The translations under genes and the position numbers were made by a program. Of a stretch of DNA of 11,065 nucleotides, positions 1 through 6,376 are shown one piece after another. Location: the NCBI GenBank assembly GCA_024279745.1, contig JAJRRE010000416.1, forward strand, positions 1 through 11,065. Direction: 5' to 3'. The stretch comes from Alphaproteobacteria bacterium. Lineage in GTDB: Bacteria; Pseudomonadota; Alphaproteobacteria; Rhizobiales; Hyphomicrobiaceae. The first letter of the stretch is position 1, and each line of letters starts with the position of its first letter. The notes under the pieces were generated by a model. It searched no databases and was not told the origin of the DNA. It saw only the letters and a program-made list of their open reading frames with translations.

Positions 1-713
1 AACATGATGCCGTTGAACAATTGGCTGTCACGGCTCTTTTCGGTAAAACTGAGCGGCTGCCAAAGATAGATGCGCGTGGGTTGCGCGGACGCCAGCTCGA
101 CCACATAGGTCACGGTTTTTCCGGGCGGAACCGAAATCGCGAATATATCTTTTTGATCGTTATTTACCCGCTCCGGTATCACGCCGAGTGAGGGCGTAAT
201 GGCCTCAATGCGCGGCGCATCAAGGCGCGGCCAGATGGCTCCTGAACCAATCAGGGTATAACGAGAGGCCACCAACCAGCGCTCAAGCGTTTTGGTTGTC
301 GGATTGGTCAACGCAAATACCATCCAATTGGGATTGGTTCCCGGTGTCGCCGCACCAACAACAATGCGCGCCGACAAGCCATTGCGGCCCGGCGCCGTAT
401 CAACTTGTAGCTGATCCCCGCGCCCGTCGTAATATTGGCCTTTGGCGGTTAGCTCCAGCTGATCCGTATTTGGATTGAGCAAGATCGCATCAAGTGCAAA
501 TGCAGGCGTTGCGTGCAGGCTCAATGAAATGAGCACCAACGCGGCAACAATTAAAGACAATAAAGCCGATTTGGCACGCCTACATCGCAACGACACGGCA
601 CGGCCATACCAGGCGCGCACCCCGGCAATCGGCGCAGCGAAACCACGCGCGCCAATGCCAGCCGTATCAGGCCAGCAAGTGTCAGCTTCGCGCCCGTTGC
701 GGCTCAATGCCAT
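1..713 (-). CDS. N-terminal part of a membrane sensor protein, cut by the window edge
   Basis: The frame is open from an ATG at 713 to the left edge, giving 237 visible residues and no stop. A basic stretch (about residues 43-48) precedes a hydrophobic segment (50-68) and an A-F-A motif at 71-73, which resembles a signal peptide or signal anchor. A soluble beta-rich domain follows (about 75-225), including GLSARIVVGAATPGTNPNW and a TYVVELAS segment. The visible end, RDSQLFNGIM, looks like the lead-in to a membrane region. From memory this matches the extracytoplasmic domain of rhizobial 7TM sensor proteins that end in GGDEF/EAL domains, but no such domain is visible here, so the signalling output is inference. 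The ATG has a GAGGGG Shine-Dalgarno sequence 10 nt upstream. An in-frame GTG at 596 would give a more standard signal peptide but has no clear ribosome binding site. The gene lies 23 bp after the acetyltransferase, so it is probably co-transcribed. Confidence 0.65.
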   Translation of the reverse strand, partial: MALSRNGREADTCWPDTAGIGARGFAAPIAGVRAWYGRAVSLRCRRAKSALLSLIVAALVLISLSLHATPAFALDAILLNPNTDQLELTAKGQYYDGRGDQLQVDTAPGRNGLSARIVVGAATPGTNPNWMVFALTNPTTKTLERWLVASRYTLIGSGAIWPRLDAPRIEAITPSLGVIPERVNNDQKDIFAISVPPGKTVTYVVELASAQPTRIYLWQPLSFTEKSRDSQLFNGIM

Positions 714-736
714 TATTACTTTGCCCCTCATTGCGC

Positions 737-1324
737 TCACGCTTTGCGATCATCCTCTAGCAATCCAAATAAAATATGGTCTTGCCAGTCGCCATTGATC
801 TTCAAATAGCGGCGGGCCAGACCTTCGCGTCGAAATCCGCTCTTTTCCAACACCCTGATAGAGGCATGATTATGCTCAAGGCAGGCAGCTTCGATCCGAT
901 GAAGTCGTAATGTATCGAAAACAAATGGCAAAACTGCGCTCACTGCCTCACTCATCACGCCGCGTCCCGCATAAGGCGCCCCAACCCAATAGCCCAAAGT
1001 AACAGCTTGGGTTACACCCCGGCGTACATTGCTCAAGGTAATTCCGCCAATCAACTCGTTGTTTTCATTCTTGAAAATAAAAAATGCGTATCCCAGATCA
1101 CCGCGAATTTCCCGCTGGTAGTGACGAATACGGCGCCGAAATGCCACGCGCGTCAGCTCATCGCCTTGCCAATGCGGCTCGAACGGTTCCAAATGCTCCC
1201 GGCTAAGCGCTCTTAGCTGCGACCAGGGCGAGAAATCACCGAGTGCCGGTACTCGCAGCCACAATGATTGTGCGCGCAGCACCAATCCAACTTCATCGCC
1301 AGTCGCCGACCGCAAAAACGCCAT
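737..1324 (-). CDS. GNAT family N-acetyltransferase, RimJ/RimL type
   Basis: This 195-residue protein has the GNAT fold signature. A beta strand LGYWVGAPYAGRG (110-122) carries the acetyl-CoA pyrophosphate-binding loop (Q/R-x-x-G-x-G/A type, G120-R121-G122). It is followed by helix residues MSEAV, the strand LHRIEAACLEHNHASIRVLE (141-160) and the K-S-G-F-R-R-E-G segment (161-168) typical of the RimJ/RimL subgroup. Members acetylate protein N-termini (ribosomal proteins in the founding cases) or small molecules; the substrate here cannot be read from sequence. Length is normal for the family. The ATG at 1324 is preceded by a GGGGAAGGG purine block. A second ATG 5 bases upstream is in another frame. 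The gene starts 24 bp after the M16 peptidase stop, and the next gene starts 23 bp downstream, so it sits inside an operon. Confidence 0.9.
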   Translation of the reverse strand: MAFLRSATGDEVGLVLRAQSLWLRVPALGDFSPWSQLRALSREHLEPFEPHWQGDELTRVAFRRRIRHYQREIRGDLGYAFFIFKNENNELIGGITLSNVRRGVTQAVTLGYWVGAPYAGRGVMSEAVSAVLPFVFDTLRLHRIEAACLEHNHASIRVLEKSGFRREGLARRYLKINGDWQDHILFGLLEDDRKA

Positions 1325-1348
1325 GTCATCAACCCTTCCCCGTTGGAT

Positions 1349-2743
1349 CTATACGTCCAACTCCCCCTTTGGCGACGCAAAACCCAGATCCATTCGCCGC
1401 GCATCGGGGCCAACAATTGCAAATGACGGCGGCGCATCATCGAGCAGCCCGCGCGCGACCTTTTGAACCTGCTGTGCCGTCACTGCATCTATCTCGTCGA
1501 TCAACTCACCCGTTGAGCGTACGCGGCCATAAGCCATTAAATGCCGCGCCATTTGTTCAGCGCGCACTGCCGAGCTTTCCAAGCTCATCATGAGACCGGC
1601 CTTCATTTGCGCTTTTGCCCGCTCAACTTCGCGCTCATCAGGTAGCCTGCAAGCCGCCAAAGACAATTGGTCTGCTACAACGCGCACCAGTTCATCAATT
1701 TGTTCTGGCCCGGTGGCGGCATTGATCGAAAATACGCCGGCGTCGCTGACCGCCCAGCAGGACGAATAAATCGAATAACACAGCCCGCGTTTTTCGCGCA
1801 CCTCCTGGAACAGTCTCGACGACATGCCGCCGCCAAACAATCCGGTAAATACCTGAGCTGCGAAAAATTCTGACGACATATAAGATGGCGCCTTAAACGC
1901 CATCATCATATGGCTTTGCTCAAACGATCGATCGAGACAACCAATCGCGCCATTATATAGTGCCGGGGCAAACTGCTCTGCACCGGCGCCCTTGAGATTA
2001 CCAAACAGTTTCTCGGCCTGCGCAACAATAGCATCGTGATCAACCGCGCCGGCAGCGGAAATCACCATTCGACCCGGCGTGTAATTTTCGGCCAGAAAGC
2101 GGCGCAAATCAGCAACGCCAAAGCCTTTGACGCGCTCAGCGGTCCCCAGGATTGGGCGCCCGATAGCCTGGTCTTGATAGGCCATTTCTTGCACCAGATC
2201 ATAGGCCAGCTCTTCGGGACTATCCTTGGTGGCGGCGATTTCCTGCAAGATCACATCGCGCTCGCGTTCAATCTCCTCGGCCTCATAGCTGGGATTGTTC
2301 AAGATATCGGCGAGCAGATCCAGCGCCAGTGGAACATCGCCCTTAAGCACGCGGGCGTAATAAGCGGTGGTCTCCAGCGAGGTCGCGGCATTGAGATCGC
2401 CGCCGACCTGTTCGATCTCCTCAACAATCTCCCGGGCCGAACGCTTTGCCGTTCCCTTAAAAGCCATATGCTCAAGGAAATGAGAAATTCCGTTATCCTC
2501 GGGCGCTTCATGGCGGGCGCCGCACGACACCCAGATGCCCAGCGACACGGTTTCCAGATGCGCCATGTTCTGCGTGACGATTGAAAGCCCATTGGCGAGG
2601 GTCGTGATCCTAGGAGCCAGACCCGCCGCGTCGCCGTTCCCATTTTGAATTTGGTTTATACTCGCATTAGCCGACGACGCATCCGTGCCTGCCTTTGCAC
2701 CAGCGTCCGCGCCTGTTTGCGACGTACTTTTTACCCGGCTCAT
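1349..2743 (-). CDS. M16 family zinc metallopeptidase (processing-peptidase-like)
   Basis: This 464-residue protein is of the M16B type related to mitochondrial processing peptidase beta. The inverted zinc motif HFLEH is at residues 88-92 (H88 and H92 as ligands, E91 as catalytic base). A glutamate about 77 residues later (E168 in ERDVILQE) fits the third ligand. The C-terminal half has the glycine-rich GGGMSSRLFQEVREKRGLCY segment (304-323), which contacts substrate in this family. These enzymes degrade or trim peptides; the bacterial substrate is unknown. No signal peptide is visible. The ATG overlaps the thrC stop by 4 bp (ATGA) and has no clear Shine-Dalgarno sequence, so translation probably depends on termination of thrC. 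About 43 residues before the conserved core are Ala/Ser/Gly/Asn-rich and look disordered. No alternative ATG, GTG or TTG lies between the start and the core, so the extension appears genuine. Confidence 0.93.
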   Translation of the reverse strand: MSRVKSTSQTGADAGAKAGTDASSANASINQIQNGNGDAAGLAPRITTLANGLSIVTQNMAHLETVSLGIWVSCGARHEAPEDNGISHFLEHMAFKGTAKRSAREIVEEIEQVGGDLNAATSLETTAYYARVLKGDVPLALDLLADILNNPSYEAEEIERERDVILQEIAATKDSPEELAYDLVQEMAYQDQAIGRPILGTAERVKGFGVADLRRFLAENYTPGRMVISAAGAVDHDAIVAQAEKLFGNLKGAGAEQFAPALYNGAIGCLDRSFEQSHMMMAFKAPSYMSSEFFAAQVFTGLFGGGMSSRLFQEVREKRGLCYSIYSSCWAVSDAGVFSINAATGPEQIDELVRVVADQLSLAACRLPDEREVERAKAQMKAGLMMSLESSAVRAEQMARHLMAYGRVRSTGELIDEIDAVTAQQVQKVARGLLDDAPPSFAIVGPDARRMDLGFASPKGELDV

Positions 2744-4152
2744 GGCGCTGTCTGCTTTGCCGCGCGCGAGCGCTCTGCGATGAAGGCGGCGATAACGGCC
2801 TTATCGTTGGGCAGGGGCGTAAATCGCTCAACCATCTGCCGTTGCCGCGCGACACTCGTCGGCTCAGCAGGCGGCGCTCCCAAAGCGGCCTCCATGGCGG
2901 CGGGGAATTTCGCCGGGTGGGCGGTCGACAATATGATCATGGGAACTTTCGGGTCACGCTTCATTGTCCGCGCCACATGCAGCGCCACAGCCGTATGAGG
3001 ATCGACCGCCAGACCGGTCTCGCTCAATGTTGTTGCAATCTGCGCGCTATTTTGCGCCTCGCTACATGAGGCGGCGTCAAAGTCGGCCCGAATAGATTTA
3101 AGCGGCCCGTCTTCCACGGTGAACGCTCCCGACTGTTTCAACCCATCCATCAGGCGCTGCACCGCTGCCCCGTCGCGCCCATAGGCTTCAAACAACAGCC
3201 GCTCAAAATTCGACGACACCTGAATATCCATTGACGGGCTGGTGGTCTCGATCACACCGCTCAACTCATGTTGTCCTGTTGCCATAAGGCGCGCCAGAAT
3301 ATCGTTCTCATTGGTAGCGATGACCAGACGTTCAATCGGTAGGCCCATCTGCTTGGCGACAAAGCCGGCAAAAATATCGCCGAAATTTCCCGTCGGCACG
3401 GTAAAGCTGACCTTGCGCGCCGGGGCCCCAAGCGACAATGCGGCGGTGAAATAATACACCACCTGCGCCATGATCCGCCCCCAATTGATCGAGTTGACAC
3501 CGGCCAGCCCGTTATCGTCGCGAAACTTGTGGTCGTTGAACAAGGCTTTGACCATGTCCTGGCAATCATCGAATGTGCCGTCCAGCTCAATGGCGTGAAC
3601 ATTGGCCTCGGTCGGCGTGGTCATCTGGCGGCGCTGCACATCGGACACCCGCCCCTTGGGAAATAATATGAATATGTCCACTGCATCACGGCCACGAAAC
3701 GCCTCGATCGCCGCGCCGCCGGTGTCGCCCGACGTGGCGCCAACAATGGTCGCTTTGGCACTGCGCGCGCTCAGGGCCCGGTCGATCAAGCGGCCAAGCA
3801 GTTGCATCGCCACATCCTTGAACGCCAGCGTTGGCCCGTGATACAGCTCCAGCAGCCACTCATTGGGCCCCAACTGGCGCAGCGGCGTCACAGCTTTATG
3901 AGCAAATGAGCCATAAGCCTCTTCAATCAGCGCCTTGAATTCATCATCGGGAATGTCACCTTCAACAAACGGCGCCATAACCTGGAACGCGATATCCTGG
4001 TAACGCCCGCCGGCCATGGCTGTCATTTGCTGCGCCGTGAAACGCGGCCATTGTTCGGGAACATATAAGCCCCCATCACGAGCCAGACCGGTCAGCAGAA
4101 CATCTTCGAACCCCAGGACAGGGGCCTGGGCTCTGGTAGAGACGAATTTCAT
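2740..4152 (-). CDS. thrC: threonine synthase
   Basis: This 470-residue PLP enzyme converts O-phospho-L-homoserine to threonine and phosphate, the last step of threonine synthesis. The N-terminus (MKFVSTRAQAPVLGFEDVLL, then GLARDGGLYVP) is typical of the longer bacterial/fungal class of threonine synthases. K112 in GPTLAFKDVAMQLLG is the expected Schiff-base lysine. GATSGDTGGAAIEAF (138-152) and the TVPTGNFGDIFAG segment (251-263) are the cofactor and phosphate-binding loops, and SPSMDIQVSSNFERLLFE (305-322) is a family hallmark. The frame is open upstream to a TTG at 4308, but the ATG at 4152 begins the conserved sequence and follows a short AAAGAG purine stretch, so I chose it. The gene starts a new unit about 300 bp after SURF1 and overlaps the M16 gene by 4 bp. 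It is complete and shows no missing active-site residue. Confidence 0.97.
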   Translation of the reverse strand: MKFVSTRAQAPVLGFEDVLLTGLARDGGLYVPEQWPRFTAQQMTAMAGGRYQDIAFQVMAPFVEGDIPDDEFKALIEEAYGSFAHKAVTPLRQLGPNEWLLELYHGPTLAFKDVAMQLLGRLIDRALSARSAKATIVGATSGDTGGAAIEAFRGRDAVDIFILFPKGRVSDVQRRQMTTPTEANVHAIELDGTFDDCQDMVKALFNDHKFRDDNGLAGVNSINWGRIMAQVVYYFTAALSLGAPARKVSFTVPTGNFGDIFAGFVAKQMGLPIERLVIATNENDILARLMATGQHELSGVIETTSPSMDIQVSSNFERLLFEAYGRDGAAVQRLMDGLKQSGAFTVEDGPLKSIRADFDAASCSEAQNSAQIATTLSETGLAVDPHTAVALHVARTMKRDPKVPMIILSTAHPAKFPAAMEAALGAPPAEPTSVARQRQMVERFTPLPNDKAVIAAFIAERSRAAKQTAP

Positions 4153-4455
4153 AAATTTTGGCTCTTTAGATTGACATGAATGATAGTGGTTAAGATGCAC
4201 AATCAACCGGTTGCGGCGCTTGAACGGTAGGCCCGGATTGGCTTCAAGCAAACTAAACCGGCTATCGCCTTGCGGCAAGGCTTGCTGGCGAAAGTTGGGT
4301 AAAACCAATTAACCTGATCGTTTCACCAGCACATCCGCTCCGGCGCTAGACCGGCTGACTTTATCAGCCCAATCAAGCCCTTATAAAAACGGCAAGAATG
4401 AGTGAAGCCGGCCCAATCCATTCATATCAGATAGATAGCGGTTAAAAGACGCCAG
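4153..4455. other. intergenic gap between SURF1 and thrC with small inverted repeats
   Basis: No gene is supported in these 303 bases. They contain two short perfect inverted repeats: GCCTTG/CAAGGC (4267-4281, 3-nt loop) and GGCTGA/TCAGCC (4353-4369, 5-nt loop). Neither is followed by a T run on either strand. A weak 4-bp stem (GCCG 4407-4410 with CGGC 4390-4393) is followed on the minus strand by five T (4389-4385) and could be a poor terminator after SURF1. The candidate thrC promoter lies at the left end. I see no riboswitch or leader peptide with threonine codons. Confidence 0.4.
4180..4206 (-). promoter_or_regulatory. candidate sigma70 promoter for the thrC operon
   Basis: On the minus strand TTGATT (4206-4201) and TATCAT (4185-4180) are separated by 15 bases. 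The -10 is a good match; the spacer is short unless the -35 is read one base upstream as GTTGAT (16-base spacer). Transcription would start near 4173, giving a leader of about 20 nt before the thrC ATG. The match is by eye and could be chance. Confidence 0.35.
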
Positions 4456-5196
4456 TTACACGGATCTGGCCTGCTTTAACCGGGGCCAGGCAAATGCCGC
4501 GAAAACGCCGATCAAGGTGAGCGCCAGGCCATACCAGGTTAGCGCGTAGCCCAGATGTTTATTGGAAAAACTGATCCGCGTGGCACCGGCCCTTGGCTCG
4601 CTCACCTGCGGCCGACTTTGCGTGCCCGCATTGAGAAAAAACGGATAAGCCGTCTTGCGCGCCGTAATCCCAACCGACGCCAGCATACCGGTTAGATCAC
4701 GCCAGAACCATTCGTTCTTCGCCACCGCATTATCGGGCGTGAACATTCCCATTTTGCCCGGCTGACGCAGCAGACCGACGATTTTGAATGTGCTGCTTTT
4801 CTGGCCGGCGAGGCGGGTGCCTGGGCTTTTGTGCTTACCCGTTACAAAGCCGCGATTGACCATGATCACTTTGCCATTTGCCAGCCGCAGCGGGGTGAAG
4901 ATATACCAGCCGGTCTGCCCATTTTGCGAGGTGAAATAATGGCGTTCCTTGTCATGCTCAAACCGCCCTTGCGCCGTGACACGCAAATATTCGACATCGC
5001 GAGACTTAACCCACCGCGCCAGCGCTGTTGCCAGCGATACCGGCTCGGCTTTAGCCCGCTGTTCGATCTTTGTGATCAGCCCTTCTTTCCAGTTTAGCCG
5101 CTGCATCTGCCAGTTGCCCAGCCAGACAAGAAAGATCAAGGTTAGCAATGTGACTATGCCCGGCATGAGCAGCCCGCTCTTTTTTAATGCAATCAC
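4456..5196 (-). CDS. surf1: SURF1 family cytochrome c oxidase assembly protein
   Basis: SURF1 assists heme a insertion into subunit I of aa3 oxidases at the cytoplasmic membrane. The 246 residues show the family layout: TM1 at about 11-28; GNWQMQRLNWKEGLI (27-41) matching the G-x-W-Q-x-x-R-x-x-x-K motif; a periplasmic domain with GWYIFTPLRLANGKVIMVNR (96-115); and a C-terminal NKHLGYALTWYGLALTLIG (212-230) that forms TM2 with the conserved N-x-H-x-x-Y-A-x-T-W. Length is usual. The start is uncertain. The GTG at 5196 overlaps the DUF983 stop (GTGA) and gives a basic N-terminus (KK) before TM1. An ATG at 5166 would remove 10 residues. Neither has a strong Shine-Dalgarno sequence, which favours coupling to DUF983. 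Position near ctaG and ctaE fits its role. Confidence 0.93.
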   Translation of the reverse strand: MIALKKSGLLMPGIVTLLTLIFLVWLGNWQMQRLNWKEGLITKIEQRAKAEPVSLATALARWVKSRDVEYLRVTAQGRFEHDKERHYFTSQNGQTGWYIFTPLRLANGKVIMVNRGFVTGKHKSPGTRLAGQKSSTFKIVGLLRQPGKMGMFTPDNAVAKNEWFWRDLTGMLASVGITARKTAYPFFLNAGTQSRPQVSEPRAGATRISFSNKHLGYALTWYGLALTLIGVFAAFAWPRLKQARSV

Positions 5197-5645
5197 TTTT
5201 TGTCGCCGTCCCAGCTATTTGTTGAAGAGGTACTTGTTGGAGAATCATCAGCTGTGGAAACATCAATCGCGGCGCCTTTGTCATCCCAAACACCCTGCTC
5301 GGCCTTGTTGCGATATTGCAGGGCAATCAACACGCCCTTCATCGGCCGCAACATCGCGATGGCCAGGATCATGGTCACCGGCGCCCACAACACCGCATGT
5401 AACCACAATGGCGGCGCAAAGGTCAGCTCAACATAGAGCGCCGCCCCGACCATAACCGCGCCGAGTAAAAACAGCACAAAGATTGACGCTCCATCACCCG
5501 CATCGGCGAAGCGGTAATTCAGGTTACACTTATCGCATTTTTCGCGAACGTTGAGAATTTGATGAAACAGCTTTCCTTCGCCGCATCGTGGGCAGCGGCC
5601 CTTCAGGCCAATCGACCACACTGATTTTGAAGACGTTTCGCTCAT
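5193..5645 (-). CDS. DUF983 zinc-ribbon membrane protein of the cox cluster
   Basis: A 150-residue protein. The N-terminus has two CxxC pairs, CPRC (18-21) and CDKC (37-40), consistent with a zinc ribbon. Two hydrophobic segments follow (about 53-75 and 79-100), then the R-P-M-K-G motif (100-104) and Q-Y-R-N-K. The tail (about 125-150) is Asp/Ser/Thr-rich and probably disordered. DUF983 proteins are commonly encoded between the subunit III gene and SURF1 in alphaproteobacteria, but their biochemical role is not established; an oxidase assembly role is inference from context. The frame is open to a TTG at 5738, but those 31 extra residues do not look like the family, and the ATG at 5645 starts just before the conserved region. 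The ribosome binding site is weak (GGAAC 10-14 nt upstream). Its stop overlaps the SURF1 start by 4 bp. Confidence 0.9.
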   Translation of the reverse strand: MSETSSKSVWSIGLKGRCPRCGEGKLFHQILNVREKCDKCNLNYRFADAGDGASIFVLFLLGAVMVGAALYVELTFAPPLWLHAVLWAPVTMILAIAMLRPMKGVLIALQYRNKAEQGVWDDKGAAIDVSTADDSPTSTSSTNSWDGDKK

Positions 5646-5903
5646 GCTTTTGATGTTCCGGATCTCAATTGCAAGCAGGCTGTAACATGCTGGCCTTAAG
5701 CGTGCCAGCTCAACCAGGCCGCCAGATGAAACCTTCAAACTACGCTGATCAGGTGCAAGCTCAAGGGGCGTATTCGACGCTGAGGCGCATTACCCTGCCT
5801 TGAGGGGTATGGCGCCGAATAGGTTCGCGCCCCCACACTCCCATTTCAGGCTCCCGTTGCAGGTCTCAGGCGCAAGTATCAGGCGCAAGTATCAGGCTCC
5901 TGT
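5646..5903 (-). other. leader region upstream of DUF983
   Basis: These 258 bases lie between the sRNA terminator and the DUF983 start and should contain the promoter for DUF983-SURF1, since the upstream terminators would block read-through. I found no convincing -35/-10 pair by eye. The right end holds a short tandem repeat (5866-5900), listed separately. No protein gene is supported. Confidence 0.4.
5866..5900. repeat. 13-bp tandem direct repeat, two copies plus a partial third
   Basis: The unit TCAGGCGCAAGTA occurs at 5866-5878 and 5879-5891 and is followed by TCAGG (5892-5896), continuing as TCAGGCTCC. The string TCAGGCTCC also occurs at 5846-5854. The array sits a few bases from the A/T run of the terminator at 5904. 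It is probably a local slippage duplication; no function is evident. Confidence 0.8.
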
Positions 5904-5933
5904 AAAAAAAAGGCCCGGCACAAAGGCCGGGCC
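5904..5933 (-). terminator. strong intrinsic terminator ending the candidate sRNA
   Basis: Read on the minus strand, an 8-bp all-GC stem (GGCCCGGC with GCCGGGCC; plus-strand arms 5926-5933 and 5912-5919) encloses a 6-nt loop and is followed directly by eight T (5911-5904). This is the canonical factor-independent form. It lies 444 bp beyond the ctaE stop and a separate terminator intervenes, so its natural client is a transcript starting between the two. Confidence 0.92.
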
Positions 5934-6060
5934 CAATCCTGAAAATGGCGCGAGACACGGGACGGGGGAGACCCATGGGGATCAGGACGGGGAGTCCTTG
6001 GGGGCGTCCACAGACAGGATGCTCAACGTTTCACAAAGACCGACTACCCTCGGCACCCCG
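5904..6060 (-). ncRNA. candidate C-rich small RNA, about 155 nt
   Basis: The segment has its own promoter-like elements (6091-6064), a predicted 5' end near 6058-6060, and a canonical intrinsic terminator at the 3' end. The 5' GGGGUG can pair with a later CGCCCC to close a first domain that contains a CCGA/UCGG helix. Next comes a hairpin with arms AGGAC/GUCCU and loop UCCCC (plus-strand 5984-5998), a linker with AUCCCCAU, and a second hairpin GGGUC/GUCCC (one U-U mismatch) with loop UCCCCC (5959-5974). Exposed C-rich loops of this kind are known in trans-acting sRNAs that bind Shine-Dalgarno sequences, including several alphaproteobacterial families. No ORF with a ribosome binding site fits the segment. 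I cannot name the family; it could belong to one of the described rhizobial alpha-r sRNA families or be new. Transcription is inferred, not shown. Confidence 0.62.
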
Positions 6061-6063
6061 TTC

Positions 6064-6091
6064 ATTATTGAGAAGCTGTTTTTTACCTCAA
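6064..6091 (-). promoter_or_regulatory. candidate sigma70 promoter of the sRNA
   Basis: On the minus strand TTGAGG (6091-6086) and AATAAT (6069-6064) are separated by 16 bases. The predicted start is around 6058-6060, where a GGGG run begins the structured RNA. The -35 keeps the TTGA core favoured by alphaproteobacterial housekeeping sigma factors. Confidence 0.5.
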
Positions 6092-6243
6092 AGCCTAATC
6101 TGAAGCTACTATTTTGAACATATATCAGTGTTTCTGAATTCAATAAATTACAGCGTTAACTTACGCTAACAGCTCATCTCGTGGTTCCGCAGTTATCCCG
6201 CGCAATCGTGTCGCGTTACGCGGCTTCCCCTATTTACAAATAA
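6092..6243. other. spacer upstream of the sRNA with an operator-like inverted repeat
   Basis: No gene is supported. AGCGT (6152-6156) and ACGCT (6163-6167) form an inverted repeat with a 6-base centre. Read on the minus strand, the same site contains GTTAGCG and GTTAACG 10 bp apart. It lies about 95-110 bp upstream of the predicted sRNA start, so it could bind a regulator, but this is only a pattern. Confidence 0.3.
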
Positions 6244-6270
6244 CAAAAGCGGCCGAATTGGCCGCTTTTG
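6244..6270. terminator. bidirectional intrinsic terminator after ctaE
   Basis: A perfect 11-bp inverted repeat (CAAAAGCGGCC at 6244-6254, GGCCGCTTTTG at 6260-6270) surrounds a 5-nt loop. On the minus strand the arm ending in TTTTG is followed by TTATTT, and it sits 107 bp downstream of the ctaE stop. On the plus strand it is followed by CTTAATTTTATT. It should end the ctaD-ctaE transcript. Confidence 0.88.
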
Positions 6271-6376
6271 CTTAATTTTATTCAACGGCGAACCCATTGG
6301 GCACCACCAATACTATTGCTGCTCAATACAGTACTGGGCTTGTTGGCCAATAAGTATCATGCGCGCAGCTGGGAAT

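Noticed and set aside
2036..2584. Plus-strand open frame of 182 codons opposite the M16 gene
   Set aside because: It lies fully antisense to a gene with clear catalytic motifs and has no recognisable domain or ribosome binding site.
4353..4369. GGCTGA/TCAGCC hairpin as a SURF1 terminator
   Set aside because: The stem is only 6 bp and no T run follows it on the minus strand.
5646..5738. N-terminal extension of DUF983 to a TTG at 5738
   Set aside because: The extra 31 residues do not fit the family, and the ATG at 5645 lies just before the conserved zinc-ribbon region.
5866..5900. Tandem repeat considered as a CRISPR array
   Set aside because: The 13-bp copies are directly adjacent with no spacers, and no cas genes are nearby.
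5904..6060. Candidate RNA considered as 6S RNA, tmRNA, SRP RNA or RNase P RNA
   Set aside because: It lacks the long pairing of its ends, a tRNA-like end with tag reading frame, the SRP tetraloop helix and the RNase P conserved core; it is also too short for tmRNA and RNase P RNA.
5800..6117. Plus-strand open frame of 105 codons across the sRNA region
   Set aside because: It runs through the terminator hairpin and C-rich RNA region, has no good ribosome binding site and has low-complexity, non-protein-like composition.
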